Origin: Bdellovibrio sp. | GTDB taxonomy: Bacteria > Bdellovibrionota > Bacteriovoracia > Bacteriovoracales > Bacteriovoracaceae | Direction: 5' to 3' | DNA: 64,000 bases | Assembly (NCBI GenBank): GCA_016187935.1 | Contig: JACPIU010000018.1 | Coordinates: 59,634-123,633, forward strand | Part shown: piece by piece, positions 48,691-56,871 of the stretch | Layout: each line of letters begins with the position of its first letter | How positions within the stretch are numbered: position 1 is the first letter of the stretch | The notes under the pieces: generated by a model | The model's database searches: none | Told to the model about the DNA's origin: nothing | The model's input: the letters and a program-made list of their open reading frames with translations, nothing else | Translations under genes and position numbers: made by a program

Positions 48691-49812
48691 TGTCAAAATG
48701 ACAAAGAAAATTATGACGGCCAGGAGAAAGGGCAGCCATGGTGTCGCGCCATAGACCACGACTGGAAAGAGAATGACTCCCGCCAGAAAGTTGCCCGTTT
48801 TTTGGATGGTTAGTCCTCTGCCATAGTGGATCTGTCCTATTTTCCCTCCACAGTTTTGCAAGAGAAGTGTCTGTGAAAATACCGCTACCAAAATTTCGCC
48901 AGAGGTTATGAGGAAGGCCCCGAATGCAAGAACTAAAATTGTTTTGGGCAAAAAGGTCAATACTAAAGGCCCAAGAACGGTAAGGATGAATCCTACCGTA
49001 ATCCAAATTTTGCCTGAGCTTAAATATCTTGCCGCCGGTACGGCGAGGGTTCCGCATAAAAAAGTGTTGATAATCATGGCGATTCCAAAGGCGCTGATTC
49101 CCTTATCGCCAAAATTTAACTTTGCCATTGCGGAAAAACTCAAAAACCCCAATTCATAGATAAAAAAGTATACCGCCATAAGCAGTGTATAGGTGTAATA
49201 ACCTTCGGCGATAAATGATTGGCCGGAATCGTTGATGACGTCATGTCGTTTATCCGATTTGTTATTTTGGATATAAATTCTGCCGATAAAAAAGGCCATG
49301 AGTGAGGTGACGGCATCGAACAGAAAGAGGATCATGAGTCCCATTTTCCCTAGGAAAATCGCCATGGCCGAAGAAACGACTTGACCTAAATTGCTGGCCG
49401 ACCGCAACCAGGCAAGATATTTTTTTAGCTGCAGTGGAGGGCAAGTTTCCTTAATGATATTTCGTGCCACGGGATTATAGATGGTGGCGGCGAAGTTGGC
49501 CGTGACAGCGAATAATCCTAACAAAAAAGGCGAATGGAGAAAGGGGATAAGTCCCATGGATATGGCACTGAGAATGAAAGTGGTCAGAAGAACAAATTTG
49601 GCCCCCAGAAAGACGATAATGTTGCCACTGAAGAATGACCCCAAGGGGGCGACAGACTTTGTAAAACCCATAATAAAACTGGCGGTGGAAACTGTGAAAT
49701 TCTTCTCAATCAGCAGCATGGGCAAAAGTTGCAGACCCATATTGCCACACTTATTGACAAACGAGGATACCACCAGGCCCAGCGGAAATTTATCTTGCGA
49801 TTGTGAATTCAT
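48658..49812 (-). CDS. MFS-type permease
   Basis: A 384-residue protein with about 12 membrane spans and MFS-like loops (SFIMGFTKSVAPLGSFFSGN, NPVARNIIKETCPPLQLKKY between spans 4 and 5, GKIGQIHYGRGLTIQKTGNF late). The substrate is not deducible. ATG 49812 is used. A GTG two codons earlier (49818) is possible. Neither has a strong ribosome site. The 3' end overlaps the interrupted frame at 48478-48690. Confidence 0.75.
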   Translation of the reverse strand: MNSQSQDKFPLGLVVSSFVNKCGNMGLQLLPMLLIEKNFTVSTASFIMGFTKSVAPLGSFFSGNIIVFLGAKFVLLTTFILSAISMGLIPFLHSPFLLGLFAVTANFAATIYNPVARNIIKETCPPLQLKKYLAWLRSASNLGQVVSSAMAIFLGKMGLMILFLFDAVTSLMAFFIGRIYIQNNKSDKRHDVINDSGQSFIAEGYYTYTLLMAVYFFIYELGFLSFSAMAKLNFGDKGISAFGIAMIINTFLCGTLAVPAARYLSSGKIWITVGFILTVLGPLVLTFLPKTILVLAFGAFLITSGEILVAVFSQTLLLQNCGGKIGQIHYGRGLTIQKTGNFLAGVILFPVVVYGATPWLPFLLAVIIFFVILTLIPKNFFRKT

Positions 49813-50132
49813 ATTCACTGACTTTAGTCTGATACCTCATTATTGTAATCATGAATTTTAAATTATTTAGGTCGCATACGATTACTCCCGAAACTCCGAA
49901 TGTCACACGCATCTAATGGCCTATTGCAAAAATCATATGGGCCATTGATCTTATTTTCCGGCCTATAGATTAAAGGTTTTTCAAGGATTATTCCGGCGAG
50001 CTTATAGTAGTTATGTAGCTGTTGTGGGCATTTCAAAAATTAAGTAAGCAGGTTTCGGACAAAGGAATTGCATCTAATAAAAAGTCATTAACACAATTGA
50101 ATATTTGCCTACGACCTATAAAGGAGATTTTT
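49813..50132. other. 320-base stretch without a gene
   Basis: Between the divergent MFS gene and the repeat-protein gene. It contains one 7-base inverted repeat (AATGGCC at about 49915 with GGCCATT at about 49941) and the AAGGAG site of the next gene. A frame starting at 50022 runs into that gene but lacks a ribosome site. Confidence 0.4.
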
Positions 50133-50504
50133 ATGCAAAAAATAAAAAAAATTAATGTTTTTGCATCATCGCTGTCGTTCATATTTTTGAGCGCTTCATC
50201 AATGGCCAGTGATGATATTATGACCGACAAGGAATACGAGTATAGCACTTTGCAAAAATGGACACCTGAGAGCAGAAAACCTACAAGCGGTGGTTCTGTT
50301 ATAATGGACAAGGAATACGAATATAGCACTTTGCAAAAATGGAAACCGGAGAGCAGGAAACCTGCAAGCGGTGGTTATGTAAAAATGGATCAGGAATACG
50401 AAAATAGTACTCTTCAAAAATGGACAAACGGTTTGGGCGATAGAGAACCGGCCAGTAGTGAAGATACTATGTTTGAGCAGGAATTCAGGTATATCGAAGA
50501 TTAG
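50133..50504 (+). CDS. Secreted protein made of tandem ~28-residue repeats
   Basis: A 123-residue protein: signal peptide (NVFASSLSFIFLSASSMA), then three near-identical repeats of the form .MDKEYEYSTLQKWTPESRKP followed by .SGG.V, and a fourth partial unit (FEQEFRYIED). The third unit is the most diverged. It is highly charged with no cysteines. AAGGAG precedes ATG 50133. Such short, regular repeats may bind a polymer or a partner protein. The DNA is equally repetitive, so copy number could vary by slippage. It lies upstream of the FecR/barrel gene on the same strand. Confidence 0.75.
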   Translation: MQKIKKINVFASSLSFIFLSASSMASDDIMTDKEYEYSTLQKWTPESRKPTSGGSVIMDKEYEYSTLQKWKPESRKPASGGYVKMDQEYENSTLQKWTNGLGDREPASSEDTMFEQEFRYIED

Positions 50505-50678
50505 TGCTTGATGAGTTTTCCAAAGCTTGCTTCTCAACTTTCCTAGAAGTGTCTCAACACTCTTTTTAAAACCCCGTGGCCGCGAAAGCACGCGGCTGCG
50601 TTATGGCACATTCTAATCAAATAAAATCCTAACAAACATAATCTTATTCTATAATAATACTACGTGTGAGGTGGAAAA

Positions 50679-52847
50679 ATGCGAGGTCTTAGATACATTT
50701 GTGCGTTAGGATTGATTTCTTTACAGGCATATCCTTACGAATTCATAGTGGAAAACATTCGAGGAGAGGCAAAACTCGAACCCGATGGTCGGATTTTAAA
50801 AATCAACGACGAGTTAAGCATTAGCAATGTGATCACCACTTCCCGGAAAAGTTTTGTGAAAATTGCTGATAACAAAGGAGGAGTCATTTCTTTGGGGCCA
50901 GATAGTTCAATTCACCTTGCCCTGAGTGAGAATGCAGAAATTTCTACTATCAATTTACTCAAAGGGCAGATTCGCGCCACTTTTAATAAAGATGAAAGCG
51001 GACAATACAAGTCGATGATCAAAACTCCTACCGCCGCTCTAGGGGTGCGTGGAACCGATTTCCATTTTATTTATAATCCGGATAATCACATCTCAACCAT
51101 TTTGACTTACGGCGGGAAGGTGGAATTTGTCGCTACCGATGATCAAGGGATGTCGTTGGAAGAATTTGAAGCAAGAGAAACCGTCAAAATCCCCCAAGGG
51201 CATATTTCAGGCGTTTTTACCAGTGACACCAAGGCGACAGAACCCATCAAAATTTCGCCGATTCAATTCGAGATTTTGAAAAACAACCATGAGTTAAAAG
51301 AGGGAACAGGTCAGAAGGTGACGCGAGCAAAGGAGTCTAAATCCATGGGCCCTCGCGAACTCTCAACCACAGAGGACCTGGCAAAAAAAGACAGTAATCT
51401 TATGCCTGTTCCGAAAAAGTTTATCGATGATGAATATTTCGAAGATAAAGTTAAGGCCAATCCAACCATTAAGAGCGGCGGTTATCTGGACTTAAAAACC
51501 GGAATTTATGTTCGCCCGTCTGACAACAGCGATTATGATGCCGTCAATGATGTTTATTATCCCCCAATAGAATTTGGTGGAATTGATGAGGATTCCGGTG
51601 AGTATGTCGCACCTCCAGGGCTCATTTTGCATCCTTTGAAGGGGTTTATGTTTACCACGGACATCATGCAAAAGGGATTTCATGCCATCACAAGTACAGT
51701 CAATGAGAATTTGGTCACGCCAATTGCCAATACGGTTGGTAATGTGGGTAACAAAGGATTGGATGTCATTAAAAAATCGGCCACGACGATTAGGGACAAT
51801 ACCGGAGTTGTGGGTGAGGTTGTTGGAAAGGGCGTTGCCTTGATGGGAAGTGGGGTAGGTGCGACCTTGGATATTGCGGAGAACACTTCATCGACCGTAC
51901 TCAATACGGTGGCAAATTCCTTGAACTCAGTAGTCCATGATGTTTTTTTGACGAGGATCAGTGATATCAAAGAGAAAACGCCAATTGTAAAATATTTTAA
52001 AATCAAATTTGTCCAAACATTCGATCAAAACCATTTGAATACCGATAAATATAATATGTACGATCGTTATATTGAACGTCATAATGCGGTTGCATCGCGC
52101 ACCAATCTGGATTTGAAATTTCAAAAAAGCTTTTATACCAATTTTTTCGTTCGCCCCCATTTGGAATTTAAAAAAGTTCACATGTTCGGCGACGATGTTA
52201 ATCTTAATGTATTCAATCAACAGACTTTGTACACCGGAAGTGATTTCGGTTACAGCACTGTGGTAAAAGAAATGAAGTACCAAACATTTTTTAGTGTTGA
52301 AAAAGGCAAAAATAGAAAATCGACACAAGACGAAGACAATTTTTTAACTCATGAGGATTCGTGGCGTTTCGGCTTTAACAAGCTCCTTATCGGGCAGAAG
52401 AAATTCTCCACCACTTTGGGATATCATTTTGAAAAATACTATGGACCCTTTGATGGAAAAGGGCGGAGGCATCAGTTGGACATTTCTGAAATCCTGTCGG
52501 CAAGTGACACACAGTTTATCCGTTTGCTTTTTAATTGGAATAAGGTCTTGCAAGAACGCTATGGCGATACCCACAATTGGAGCACCAAACTGAATTTTTT
52601 CACCACCACTTTGAAATGGAATATGAATTTCGAATACTGGATCGGACTCAGAATGCTATATGATACAGGAACAATTCAAAAGCGGGGTAAAGAAAATAAT
52701 TATTTTGCCGGGACGATGTTGACCAAGAATTTTGAGAATGATTTTTCCGTTCAATTCGGCTATGAACTTTTAAAGCAGACCTCACCAATCGACATCTACA
52801 AGTACCTCTCGCAGCAATTCACGGTAGGGCTAGGTTATATCTTTTAA
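50679..52847 (+). CDS. FecR-domain protein with C-terminal outer-membrane beta-barrel
   Basis: A 722-residue protein. Signal peptide, FecR domain (about 30-185) with GGVISLGPDSSIHLALSEN and SMIKTPTAALGVRGTDFHF, then the GGYLDLKTGIYVRPSDNSDY and SGEYVAPPGLILHPLKGFMF motifs, which match the paralog at 14687-15817 in order and spacing. A Gly/Ala/Thr helical stretch (about 330-420) leads to ~300 residues of alternating beta-strands ending QQFTVGLGYIF, with the terminal Phe expected of an outer-membrane barrel. The FecR part would lie in the periplasm. GAGGTGG precedes ATG 50679. Confidence 0.82.
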   Translation: MRGLRYICALGLISLQAYPYEFIVENIRGEAKLEPDGRILKINDELSISNVITTSRKSFVKIADNKGGVISLGPDSSIHLALSENAEISTINLLKGQIRATFNKDESGQYKSMIKTPTAALGVRGTDFHFIYNPDNHISTILTYGGKVEFVATDDQGMSLEEFEARETVKIPQGHISGVFTSDTKATEPIKISPIQFEILKNNHELKEGTGQKVTRAKESKSMGPRELSTTEDLAKKDSNLMPVPKKFIDDEYFEDKVKANPTIKSGGYLDLKTGIYVRPSDNSDYDAVNDVYYPPIEFGGIDEDSGEYVAPPGLILHPLKGFMFTTDIMQKGFHAITSTVNENLVTPIANTVGNVGNKGLDVIKKSATTIRDNTGVVGEVVGKGVALMGSGVGATLDIAENTSSTVLNTVANSLNSVVHDVFLTRISDIKEKTPIVKYFKIKFVQTFDQNHLNTDKYNMYDRYIERHNAVASRTNLDLKFQKSFYTNFFVRPHLEFKKVHMFGDDVNLNVFNQQTLYTGSDFGYSTVVKEMKYQTFFSVEKGKNRKSTQDEDNFLTHEDSWRFGFNKLLIGQKKFSTTLGYHFEKYYGPFDGKGRRHQLDISEILSASDTQFIRLLFNWNKVLQERYGDTHNWSTKLNFFTTTLKWNMNFEYWIGLRMLYDTGTIQKRGKENNYFAGTMLTKNFENDFSVQFGYELLKQTSPIDIYKYLSQQFTVGLGYIF

Positions 52848-52908
52848 AATACGATCCATTCTGATGGGGTTGCACGGCCTGCGTGCTTTTAGCTTTGGTT
52901 GTTGAAAT

Positions 52909-53295
52909 TCAATTAGTTTTCGAGAAATGTAGAACCACGCCTGCATTTCCTCCGACGGCCAGGATATCATTGACCCCGAAGTCGGTTGAAAGCGAAAGAC
53001 CTACCTCGACCTCTGATAAAACATATTTGCCTTTTTGATCATCATTCTGTTTCATGGCCTTGTGGATAACCTTACTAAGTTTTCCAATCGTCTTACGCAG
53101 TGCCGAGTTCAAGCGTTCCTTCTGCCAACCTTTTTTTTCAACCAGGACGCCTTCCAGACCCTTAATGTCTTTTCTTCCATTTCTGTCCATTTTGATTAAG
53201 ACAATAGGAAGAGAAGGGGCCCATGTTCGATCACTCGCCAGTGCCTGCGCGGAAATCATGAAAGAAGAGAGTAAAGTTATTAGAATCATTTTCAT
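52909..53295 (-). CDS. Small secreted protein, paralog of the upstream gene
   Basis: A 128-residue protein: signal peptide (MILITLLSSFMISAQALA), a basic helical segment (SALRKTIGKLSKVIHKAMKQ) and a C-terminal beta motif VLSEVEVGLSLSTDFGVNDI then AVGGNAGVVLHFSK. The upstream protein (53314-53673) ends with the same E(V/I)EVGL ... GG(A/G)VVLHF pattern. This resembles the trypsin-co-occurring (trypco2) small domains, but that match is tentative. ATG 53295 is selected on GAGGTG 8 bases upstream. Confidence 0.65.
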   Translation of the reverse strand: MKMILITLLSSFMISAQALASDRTWAPSLPIVLIKMDRNGRKDIKGLEGVLVEKKGWQKERLNSALRKTIGKLSKVIHKAMKQNDDQKGKYVLSEVEVGLSLSTDFGVNDILAVGGNAGVVLHFSKTN

Positions 53296-53313
53296 GCAAA
53301 TCACCTCAATGAA

Positions 53314-53673
53314 TTACTCACGTTTAATAAAATGGAGAACAACACCACCTTCCGTAGCAACACTCCAGAAGAGTATTCCCGCAGAAGCAGTTACACCGAG
53401 ACCTACTTCGATTTCATTTAATTGGAAGGCCTCTGGCAATTCGCTTGAAACAGCTTCTGAGGCAGCATTAAAAATTTCGCTAACTTGCGAAGAGGCCAGC
53501 ATAAATGATTCATCAAACTCTTCTTCTTCAATCTTGTGAATCGTGGCCTGATTTTTTTTTGCATCGGAGGCGACGACAGAGATTTTTTCGGGCATCTCGA
53601 TACATTGGCCCTGAGTAAAGAGGCCCATGGTCACGAACAAGAGTATGCATGAAAAAATGCATAGTTTTATCAT
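53314..53673 (-). CDS. Small secreted protein, tandem paralog
   Basis: A 119-residue protein with signal peptide (CIFSCILLFVTMGLFTQGQC), an acidic middle (IEEEEFDESFMLASSQVSEI) and the C-terminal FQLNEIEVGLGVTASAGILF then TEGGVVLHFIKRE. ATG 53673 has GGAG 6 bases upstream; the ATG at 53685 overlaps that site. It is 18 bases from the start of its paralog in the same operon. Unlike the paralog it is acidic, so the two may pair. Confidence 0.65.
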   Translation of the reverse strand: MIKLCIFSCILLFVTMGLFTQGQCIEMPEKISVVASDAKKNQATIHKIEEEEFDESFMLASSQVSEIFNAASEAVSSELPEAFQLNEIEVGLGVTASAGILFWSVATEGGVVLHFIKRE

Positions 53674-53807
53674 AATGAACTCCATGATGTTGTAGTTGCT
53701 GAACTATAGTTTGACATGTGAAACAAGCTAAGGTATTTTTGTTAAATCAGTCAACAAAGTACAATTCTGAGAATTCTCATGTTTTTGTCCTGATAGATTC
53801 CTCCCCC

Positions 53808-54056
53808 CTAATTGTTCCATGACACTGTGAGATGCACCAATCCATAGATGTCATGGAACTTTTCAAGATAGATTGGAGAAATTGATGATAGGGCCTCATC
53901 GAACAAATTCCGCTCGGGGTCAGCGCGGCCTTTCGACTTGGTTATTAATTCTGATGTCTTCATTGCCTGCTTTTTCGGGATGTAAAGAATTCTTGGGTGT
54001 CTTCTGGTCATGCTATAATCGAAATACAAATGCTGCAAACCTAAAGTGATATTCAT
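53808..54056 (-). CDS. Doubtful small ORF (82 aa)
   Basis: An 82-codon frame from ATG 54056, or 67 codons from ATG 54011 (MTRRHPRILYIPKKQAMKTS...). The composition is plausible but there is no ribosome site at either start, no known motif, and its first ATG overlaps the divergent SDR start in a CATG. It may be chance. Confidence 0.25.
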   Translation of the reverse strand: MNITLGLQHLYFDYSMTRRHPRILYIPKKQAMKTSELITKSKGRADPERNLFDEALSSISPIYLEKFHDIYGLVHLTVSWNN

Positions 54057-54837
54057 GAGTGCAAAAGTAATTGGGAAGTATTTTTCTGGGAAAAATATTA
54101 TTATAACCGGAGCCTTTAATGGAATTGGGAGAAGTTTGGTTCAGGCCCTCTTGCCTCTTTGTCAGAACCTTTATTGCATCGATAAATCCAAAGATTCGAT
54201 GGAGAAGTTCATGCAATCATTGGTCGGTATAAATAAGCTGCCGATCGTTTATCTTTTAGATGTCACTGATAAACGAGAGTTGGATCAGGTGCTGCAAGAA
54301 ATATGTAGTACAGTAGAAATTGATATTCTTTTTGCCAATGCCGGGATCAAGGGCACCAATTCTTTTTTGTCCTACGACCAGGACCTTGCCCGGAAAGTTT
54401 TTGAAGTGAATTTTCTTGCTTTCTGTAACACTGTCATTCCTGTTTTGAATCATATGCTGAAAAATAAACGTGGGCACATTGTTGCAGCCTCCAGTCTGGG
54501 AGTTTATCGGGGAATGGTTAAAGGTGCGCCATACTTTAGCGCAAAATCGGCGCTGGCGGTTTTTATGGAAAGTCTAAGATTGGAAGTTAAATCACAAGGT
54601 ATTTCGGTTACCACTCTTTTTCCTGGTTATGTCAAAACTGGCATGACGGAACAAAACACTGTTCCTCCTTTGTTTATGATGGTCCCTGAAGTTGCCGCCC
54701 AAAAAATTCTACTTGGAGTGGCCAAAAGAAGAGGTACAGTGGCCTTTCCCTGGCAAATGCGTATCATTACCTTTTTCAACCGTTTGCTTCCCAATTTCAT
54801 CTATGATTACTTCGCTCGAAAAATGGCCGGGATTTAA
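54055..54837 (+). CDS. Short-chain dehydrogenase/reductase
   Basis: A 260-residue SDR: cofactor motif TGAFNGIG at 18-25, NAG at 95-97 (ILFANAGIKG), catalytic S146/S147, Y160 and K164 (ASSLGVYRGMVKGAPYFSAK), and the C-terminal PGYVKTGMTE substrate loop. The D/R after strand 2 (CIDKSKDSM) slightly favours NAD(H) over NADP(H). The substrate is unknown. The end (MRIITFFNRLLPNFIYDYFA) is amphipathic and may sit on the membrane, as in lipid-linked SDRs. ATG 54055 is preferred to GTG 54046. Confidence 0.88.
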   Translation: MSAKVIGKYFSGKNIIITGAFNGIGRSLVQALLPLCQNLYCIDKSKDSMEKFMQSLVGINKLPIVYLLDVTDKRELDQVLQEICSTVEIDILFANAGIKGTNSFLSYDQDLARKVFEVNFLAFCNTVIPVLNHMLKNKRGHIVAASSLGVYRGMVKGAPYFSAKSALAVFMESLRLEVKSQGISVTTLFPGYVKTGMTEQNTVPPLFMMVPEVAAQKILLGVAKRRGTVAFPWQMRIITFFNRLLPNFIYDYFARKMAGI

Positions 54838-54912
54838 AATCTGATGCCAAAGTTTGATTGGGGGTTAAAGTTCATGGATTGATGGCATTTCTCATGACCT
54901 CGTGTTTATGAG

Positions 54913-56781
54913 CTAGCTATTATTTTTTATTAGATGTCTGGCCAGGAAATCCCCGAGATCACGCAAGCGCATTGGTTTGCACAGGCTTCCGTTAAAGCCA
55001 AAATCTTGCGGACGCGCCATCACAGGGTTATCGTTATATCCACTCATGGCAAAGACTGGGACGGTAAATCCTTGTCTGCGAAGTTCCGAGATTGTTTCCG
55101 GCCCGCCCATGCTTCCCGGAATGGTGAGGTCCATGAAAACTGCTGCAACATTTCGTTGCGCTCTGAATTCTCTTTGAAGTAGCTGGAGCGCCTCTGCACC
55201 ATTTCGTGCGAAGAGGGGGGTATGTCCGAGATCTGAGAGCACTTCACCTAAAATTGTGCGGATATTGGGCTCGTCGTCCATGATGAGCACACTGCCTACG
55301 CCATGATAGGCACGGGACTCGGTGGGCGGTGGTGAGAGGGAGAGAAGCCGTTTGCTAGATGGAAGATAGATATGGAAGGTGCTTCCAACTTCGGGAGTAG
55401 ATTCCACTTCTATGCGTCCGCCATGCTTCATCACAATCGAGTGGCAGATCGCTAACCCAAGTCCTGAACCGGTTTTTTTGGTGGTAAAAAATGGATCGAA
55501 GATCCGAGGTAACACATCAGCTGTAATACCGACGCCTGTGTCTCGGACAAAGATATGCACAGAATTACAGGTTGAACGGTGGGCGCCGATCTCAATGTGA
55601 CCGCCATTGGGCATGGCCTGCTGGGCGTTGATCAGCACGTTATTGATCATCTGGGATATCTGATGTTCGTCGAAGTCGCAGATGGGAAGACCTTCTTCCA
55701 GATCAAAACTGCACGAGACATTCTTACCTGCCAAGACGAAGCGGGCCGCTGACTGTAAAAGTGGAGCAATATTGCCCGGAGAGCAATGGGGTTCGCCTCC
55801 ACGTGCGAAGGTGAGGAGTTGCTTCGTGAGTGCCACCGCTCGATCATGAGCTTTCAGAGCATCGCCCAGACAGGCCTGGATTTTGTTGTCGCTGGTGGCA
55901 TTATGTGCGATTTCCATAAAACCGAAGATGCTCGTGAGCAGATTGTTAAAATCGTGTGCGATGCCGCCTGCGAGCATCCCTAATGACTCGAGTCTTTGTG
56001 TTTGTTGAAGGGCCTCTTCCGCTTTTTTCCGCTTTGACAGGTCCTCGACGATACCGAGAATGGTATTTTGTTCACCGACACTGTTTTGCATGAGCTTCGC
56101 GGTCATGGAAATCGGGTAACTTGAACCATCTTTTCGCGTGGAGAGAAGTTCGAAAGCATGGACTTCGCCTGTTCGAAGAAGTTCTTCCACCAAGCGCTGA
56201 CGATCTTGAGGGTTGGTATAGAGTCGCGACGTTGGAAGGGCAAGCAATTCTTCCAACGAGTCGTACCCGGCCATCTCGACGACGGCCTGATTGGCATGGA
56301 GGAAATGGCCCTCAAGATTGCTGCGGAAAACTCCGACATTAAGGTTATCCACCAAATATCGGTAGCTTTGTTCGCTGGAGCGAAGTGCTTTTTCACGAAT
56401 ATGGCGTTCCGTAATATCTTGAACCATAACTAATTTGGAACGTATACTCCCATCAGAGTGCCGGACGGCACTGACGGTCGTCACTCCCCAAACCACACGT
56501 CCGTCGCGTGCGATGTAGCGTTTTTCCGTGCGGAAGAGAGGAAATTCTCCCGCCATAAGGCGTTGTAATTGTCGGGTGCTTTCCTCCAAATTCTCAGGGT
56601 GGGTAAGATCCCTGAAAGTCATTTTTCCCAGTTCTTCCGCGCTATAACCGAGCATTTGCTCAAAGGCCGCGTTGGCATCTTCGAAGTGGCCATCCGGACG
56701 TGTCACGGCCATCGGCATTGGATTGTCTTCAAAAATACGTCGAAAGTATTGGTCGGATTCTGAGATATCCCGTTGATGCAT
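54913..56781 (-). CDS. PAS-PAS hybrid sensor histidine kinase
   Basis: A 622-residue soluble protein: PAS 1 (about 10-128), PAS 2 (about 135-255), HisKA with phospho-acceptor H276 (GMLAGGIAHDFNNLLTSI), HATPase (N box NVLINAQQAM, G1 DTGVGI, G2 TGSGLGLAI) and a C-terminal receiver domain with D551 (VFMDLTIPGSMGG) and K602. There is no membrane segment, so it senses an internal cue. The HDFNNLL type is common in delta-group bacteria. Start ATG 56781 is used. GTG 56787, with AAGG 6 bases upstream, is a real alternative. No output response regulator is adjacent. Confidence 0.92.
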   Translation of the reverse strand: MHQRDISESDQYFRRIFEDNPMPMAVTRPDGHFEDANAAFEQMLGYSAEELGKMTFRDLTHPENLEESTRQLQRLMAGEFPLFRTEKRYIARDGRVVWGVTTVSAVRHSDGSIRSKLVMVQDITERHIREKALRSSEQSYRYLVDNLNVGVFRSNLEGHFLHANQAVVEMAGYDSLEELLALPTSRLYTNPQDRQRLVEELLRTGEVHAFELLSTRKDGSSYPISMTAKLMQNSVGEQNTILGIVEDLSKRKKAEEALQQTQRLESLGMLAGGIAHDFNNLLTSIFGFMEIAHNATSDNKIQACLGDALKAHDRAVALTKQLLTFARGGEPHCSPGNIAPLLQSAARFVLAGKNVSCSFDLEEGLPICDFDEHQISQMINNVLINAQQAMPNGGHIEIGAHRSTCNSVHIFVRDTGVGITADVLPRIFDPFFTTKKTGSGLGLAICHSIVMKHGGRIEVESTPEVGSTFHIYLPSSKRLLSLSPPPTESRAYHGVGSVLIMDDEPNIRTILGEVLSDLGHTPLFARNGAEALQLLQREFRAQRNVAAVFMDLTIPGSMGGPETISELRRQGFTVPVFAMSGYNDNPVMARPQDFGFNGSLCKPMRLRDLGDFLARHLIKNNS

Positions 56782-56871
56782 CTTCACTCTCAACCTTCTT
56801 ACGGGGATGAGTTTTGCATATTATTGCCGAACTGGTCAAGCTGGCGCCCCTCCAGCTCGGCGTGCAAGGGC

